From: an uncultured Hyphomonadaceae bacterium
GTDB taxonomy: Bacteria > Pseudomonadota > Alphaproteobacteria > Caulobacterales > Hyphomonadaceae
NCBI GenBank assembly: GCA_938049795.1
Contig: CALLCD010000145.1
Span: forward strand, 1 to 17,307
Direction: 5' to 3'
DNA: 17,307 bases
A program made the translations under genes and the position numbers. Under the pieces are notes generated by a model. That model had not been told where the DNA came from. It was given only the letters and a program-made list of their open reading frames with translations, and ran no database searches. Numbering within the stretch: the stretch's first letter is position 1; each line of letters opens with the position of its first letter. This document shows positions 14,099-17,307 of the stretch, piece after piece.

Positions 14099-16240
14099 TC
14101 AAGTCCCGCGCGCCTCAATTGTTTCAATCATGGTCACGGCGCAGTCGGAGATCACCGCGCCGGGCGGGAAAATCGCGGCAGCGCCAGCGGCGAGCAGGGC
14201 GTCGAAATCCTGTGGCGGGATGACACCGCCGACGATGATGCTGGTTCTCGCTACGCCTTCATTGCCGAGCGCACGGCGTAGCTCGGGCACGAGGGTCAAG
14301 TGTCCGGCGGCGAGCGATGAGGCGGCGACAATATCGACCTCAGCGGCGAGCGCGTCTTTGGCTGCTTCTTCTGGTGTCTGGAAGAGCGGGCCGATGACAA
14401 CATCCCAGCCAAGATCGGCGAGCCCTGACGCGACGACTTTCTGGCCGCGATCATGGCCGTCCTGACCCATTTTCGCAATGTAGATTTTCGGCTTGCGGCC
14501 ATGCTTGGTCTCGAAGGCGGCGGCGAGCGATTTTGCGTCCTCGCCTTTGGTTGTGCCGTCGACGCCTGCGCCATAGACCCCGCTGATCGAATGGATCACC
14601 GCTTTGTGCCGCCCGTCCGCCGCTTCGACCGCATCTGAGATCTCGCCCACGGTTGCCTTGGCGCGCGCGGCATCGACACTGAGCGCGAGCAGATTGCCAT
14701 TGCCGGAGATGGCCGCCTGTTTGAGCGCTTCGAGCGCGGTCTTGACCTCGGCCGGGTTCCGCTCGGCGCGCAAACGGGCGAGCTTGTCGAGCTGTTTCTG
14801 GCGCACGGCGGCATTGTCCACTTTGAGTACGGGCACATCTTCGGCCGTATCGAGATGGAATTTGTTGACCCCGACCACGGTTTGCTGGCCGCTATCAATG
14901 CGCGCCTGTGTGCGGGCGGCAGCTTCCTCGATGCGCAGTTTCGGCAAGCCTTGTTCAATCGCCGCGGCCATGCCGCCCATCGCTTCGACTTCTTCGATAT
15001 GGGCCATAGCCCGCGCGACGAGGTCATGGGTCAGCCGTTCGACATAGTAAGAGCCGCCCCACGGGTCGATGGTTTGCGGCGCACCGGCTTCGTGTTGCAG
15101 GAAAAGCTGCGTGTTACGGGCAATGCGCGCGGAGAAATCGGTCGGCAGGGCAAGGGCTTCGTCGAAACTATTTGTGTGCAGACTTTGGGTCTGTCCGCCG
15201 GTCGCCGCAATGGCTTCAAGGCAAGTACGGGTGACATTGTTGTAGACGTCTTGCGCGGTGAGTGACCAGCCGGAGGTCTGGCTATGGGTGCGCAGGCTCA
15301 AGGATTTCGGGTTTTGCGGATCGAACTGTTTGACGAGTTTTGCCCACAAAAGTCGCGCCGCGCGCATCTTGGCAACTTCCATGAAGGTGTTCATGCCAAT
15401 CGCCCAGAAGAAGGACAGACGCGGCGCAAACGCATCGACATCGAGCCCTGCTGCCCGTCCGGCGCGGATATAGTCGATCCCGTCCGCCAGCGTATAGGCA
15501 AGCTCAAGGTCTGCCGTCGCGCCCGCTTCTTGCATATGATAGCCGGAAATCGAGATCGAATTGTAGCGCGGCATATGCTTCGATGTGTAGGCGAAAATAT
15601 CCGAGATGATCCGCATAGAGATTTTCGGTGGATAGATGTAGGTGTTGCGGACCATGAACTCTTTGAGAATGTCGTTCTGGATGGTGCCTGCGAGCTTGTC
15701 GGGGCTGACGCCCTGTTCCTCTGCGGCCACAATATAGAGCGCCATGATCGGGAGCACCGCACCGTTCATCGTCATCGACACGGACATTTCGTCGAGCGGG
15801 ATGCCCGAAAATAATGTCCGCATGTCGAGAATGGAATCAATTGCCACGCCCGCCATGCCGACATCTCCAGAGACGCGCGGGTGGTCTGAATCATAGCCGC
15901 GATGGGTTGCCAGATCGAACGCGACCGAGAGGCCTTTTTGTCCAGCGGCGAGGTTGCGGCGATAGAAAGCGTTGGAGTCTTCGGCGGTCGAGAAACCGGC
16001 ATATTGGCGGATGGTCCAAGGCCGCTGGGTATACATGGTCGGGTAGGGGCCGCGTCCGAACGGGGCAAGGCCGGGGAAGTCATCCAAATGGTCAAGCTCT
16101 GCGGTGTCAGCGGCGGTGTAGAAGGCTTTGAGGTCTATGCCCTCGGGCGTGTCGCCGATGGTGGAGGCGGCGGCTTGGGCGCTTGGTGTTGCCGTATCAT
16201 CCGAGAAAGGCAGGCGGGTGAAGTCAGGAAACTGGCTCAT
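14099..16240 (-). CDS. scpA: Methylmalonyl-CoA mutase, large (catalytic) subunit
   Basis: 713 residues, full length for the catalytic subunit (MutB/ScpA). It interconverts (R)-methylmalonyl-CoA and succinyl-CoA with adenosylcobalamin, feeding propionyl-CoA from odd-chain lipids and branched amino acids into the TCA cycle. The N-terminal TIM barrel carries YPTMYTQRPWTIRQYAGFST (66-85, substrate Tyr in RQYAG), FDLATHRGYDSDHPRV (108-123) and SGYHMQEAG (232-240, active-site His at 235). The C-terminal cobalamin domain has KMGQDGHDRG with the axial His at about 596, plus SSLAAGH and VGGVIPP. A heterodimer partner (mutA) lies directly upstream, overlapping by ATGA (16237-16240), so translation is coupled. 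GGGGAT serves as ribosome binding site. No cobalamin riboswitch is visible in the window. Confidence 0.97.
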   Translation of the reverse strand: MSQFPDFTRLPFSDDTATPSAQAAASTIGDTPEGIDLKAFYTAADTAELDHLDDFPGLAPFGRGPYPTMYTQRPWTIRQYAGFSTAEDSNAFYRRNLAAGQKGLSVAFDLATHRGYDSDHPRVSGDVGMAGVAIDSILDMRTLFSGIPLDEMSVSMTMNGAVLPIMALYIVAAEEQGVSPDKLAGTIQNDILKEFMVRNTYIYPPKISMRIISDIFAYTSKHMPRYNSISISGYHMQEAGATADLELAYTLADGIDYIRAGRAAGLDVDAFAPRLSFFWAIGMNTFMEVAKMRAARLLWAKLVKQFDPQNPKSLSLRTHSQTSGWSLTAQDVYNNVTRTCLEAIAATGGQTQSLHTNSFDEALALPTDFSARIARNTQLFLQHEAGAPQTIDPWGGSYYVERLTHDLVARAMAHIEEVEAMGGMAAAIEQGLPKLRIEEAAARTQARIDSGQQTVVGVNKFHLDTAEDVPVLKVDNAAVRQKQLDKLARLRAERNPAEVKTALEALKQAAISGNGNLLALSVDAARAKATVGEISDAVEAADGRHKAVIHSISGVYGAGVDGTTKGEDAKSLAAAFETKHGRKPKIYIAKMGQDGHDRGQKVVASGLADLGWDVVIGPLFQTPEEAAKDALAAEVDIVAASSLAAGHLTLVPELRRALGNEGVARTSIIVGGVIPPQDFDALLAAGAAAIFPPGAVISDCAVTMIETIEARGT

Positions 16241-17307
16241 TGTGTGATCCCCAATTCTGCGTGGGCAAGCTCTAAAGTCGCGACGACGTCAACGCCGATA
16301 TGGACATAGCTGTCGATGCCGGCCGCTTGCCAGTCCTCTGCATGATCACCCGGTTTGCCCGCAAGATAGAGCCGCTGAACGCCCGCATCTTTCAGCGCCT
16401 TTGCGGCGGTGGCGGCGTCTGCGGCGTAAGATTTGTCGCTGCCACACAGAACAGCAAGCGCGCAGCCGGAGGCTTTGAACGCGGCGATAAGGTCGGCGGT
16501 CGTCTCGGGCGGGACGGGCGCGGTCTTGGCGTCAATGCCGCCGGTTGCAAACAGGTTGCGGGCGAAATCAACGCGCGCGGTGTGGCTTGCGAGCGGGCCG
16601 AGCGTGGCGATGAAAATGCTTGGGCGCTGGCCGGTGCGTCTGGCCTGTGCGTCGGCATGGTCGCGCAAATGCTCGAATGGTTCGGACAGGCGCATCGGCC
16701 AGAGCGGAGAGGCGAGGGTTTCGCCCTCCGGCGGCGGCGTGCCTGCGGGAAGCTTGGCGGTGATGGCGTCCTTGCCGGTAAAGCCGGATACATCTGCAAC
16801 CGGCGCACCGATCTCGTCAAGTAGCGGAAACTCGCTCACGCCCGTCAGAGGTGTTTTGCGGCGCGCGACCGAGGTTTGCAGCGCTTTTCGGGATGTGGCG
16901 ATCTGGCTCTGTATCGTATCATCCTCGAGCGCTGCGCCAAAGCCGCCCGCCGTCTCGATCTCCTGGAAAAAGCGCCAGGCCGTCTCGCACAGATCCTTGG
17001 CATGATGCTCGACAAACCATGCGCCGCCTGCGGGGTCGGCGACGCGGCCAAGCTGGCTTTCTTCTTGCGCGATGATCTGCGTGTTGCGAGCGGTCCGGCG
17101 GCCAAGCTCTTCGGCCACGCCCATCGCATCGGTGAACGGACGCAAGGTCACAATGTCTGCACCGCCAACGCCCGCGGCAAAACAGGCGGCCGTGTTGCGC
17201 AAGAGGTTCACCCACGGATCGCGCTTGGTCAGCATCCGCGCGGCGCTGATGGCTTGTATCTGCATCGGCATAGCCGGCAAGCCGAGCGCGCTCAGACACC
17301 GCGCCCA
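16237..17307 (-). CDS. mutA: Methylmalonyl-CoA mutase, small subunit (5' end beyond the window)
   Basis: The frame is open to the right edge, giving the C-terminal 356 residues of a protein usually about 620-650 long, so roughly 40% is missing. The visible part starts in the barrel (MQIQAISAARMLTKRDPWVN, then ADIVTLRPFTDAMG, ARNTQIIAQEESQLGRVADP and GGAWFVE), matching the mutase barrel. The C-terminal cobalamin-type domain (about the last 150 residues) lacks the DxHxxG axial-ligand motif: where it would fall the sequence is IATLGPLASHTARVDF. This identifies the non-catalytic MutA-type subunit, which in the Propionibacterium heterodimer binds no B12. Cotranscribed with scpA, with a 4-bp overlap. 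Confidence 0.93.
   Translation of the reverse strand, partial: WARCLSALGLPAMPMQIQAISAARMLTKRDPWVNLLRNTAACFAAGVGGADIVTLRPFTDAMGVAEELGRRTARNTQIIAQEESQLGRVADPAGGAWFVEHHAKDLCETAWRFFQEIETAGGFGAALEDDTIQSQIATSRKALQTSVARRKTPLTGVSEFPLLDEIGAPVADVSGFTGKDAITAKLPAGTPPPEGETLASPLWPMRLSEPFEHLRDHADAQARRTGQRPSIFIATLGPLASHTARVDFARNLFATGGIDAKTAPVPPETTADLIAAFKASGCALAVLCGSDKSYAADAATAAKALKDAGVQRLYLAGKPGDHAEDWQAAGIDSYVHIGVDVVATLELAHAELGITQ

Overview
The window is a moderately GC-rich, gene-dense piece of a bacterial chromosome, almost certainly from an alphaproteobacterium. Four things point there: a Ppx/GppA phosphatase overlapping an FtsJ/RlmE rRNA methyltransferase with guaB further along the same strand, the alphaproteobacterial form of HspQ, a lipoprotein resembling the Caulobacter CC0125/CC1285 group, and a heterodimer-type methylmalonyl-CoA mutase. 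The genus cannot be fixed from sequence alone; a marine Hyphomonas- or Parvularcula-like relative is a guess.

Layout. Positions 1-2118 hold ettA (+), converging on a small four-helix membrane protein (-). Positions 2150-4510 hold two minus-strand genes, each with a convincing intrinsic terminator: a lipoprotein with a Gly/Phe/Arg-rich centre, and an NAD(P)-dependent aldehyde dehydrogenase with a good sigma70-type promoter. A class I SAM methyltransferase (+, 4560-5477) runs tail to tail into guaB with a 22-bp coding overlap. Positions 5456-10531 are a five-gene minus-strand run, transcribed in the order ppx/gppA-like, rlmE, UDP-glucuronate decarboxylase, thioredoxin-fold lipoprotein, guaB. 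The first pair overlaps by 4 bp and the later gaps are about 45-90 bp, so co-transcription is possible. hspQ (+) is divergent from this run. Next come an unknown 87-residue protein and a LuxR-type regulator with an autoinducer-binding domain (both -), with no luxI partner in view.

Positions 12336-13324 (+) encode a renalase-like FAD oxidoreductase split by a one-base frameshift. It converges on a minus-strand run: mutA (small subunit, cut by the window edge) and scpA/mutB (large subunit), overlapping by ATGA, then a 60-bp spacer carrying an AT-rich inverted repeat, a YbjQ-family protein and an overlapping GFA-family zinc protein.

Working together: mutA and scpA form one B12-dependent enzyme of propionate and branched-chain catabolism. 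ppx/gppA, rlmE and guaB touch (p)ppGpp/polyphosphate, ribosome maturation and guanine nucleotide supply; with EttA (ATP-sensing translation control) and HspQ (proteolysis), much of the window is housekeeping control of growth. There are no rRNA or tRNA genes, CRISPR arrays, insertion sequences or phage genes that I can see, and no gene-free stretch above 300 bp. I do not see a clear new multi-gene system. The items most worth a second look are the frameshifted oxidoreductase, the LuxR protein with a divergent DNA-binding helix, the G/F/R-rich lipoprotein and the palindrome before the ybjQ-like gene.
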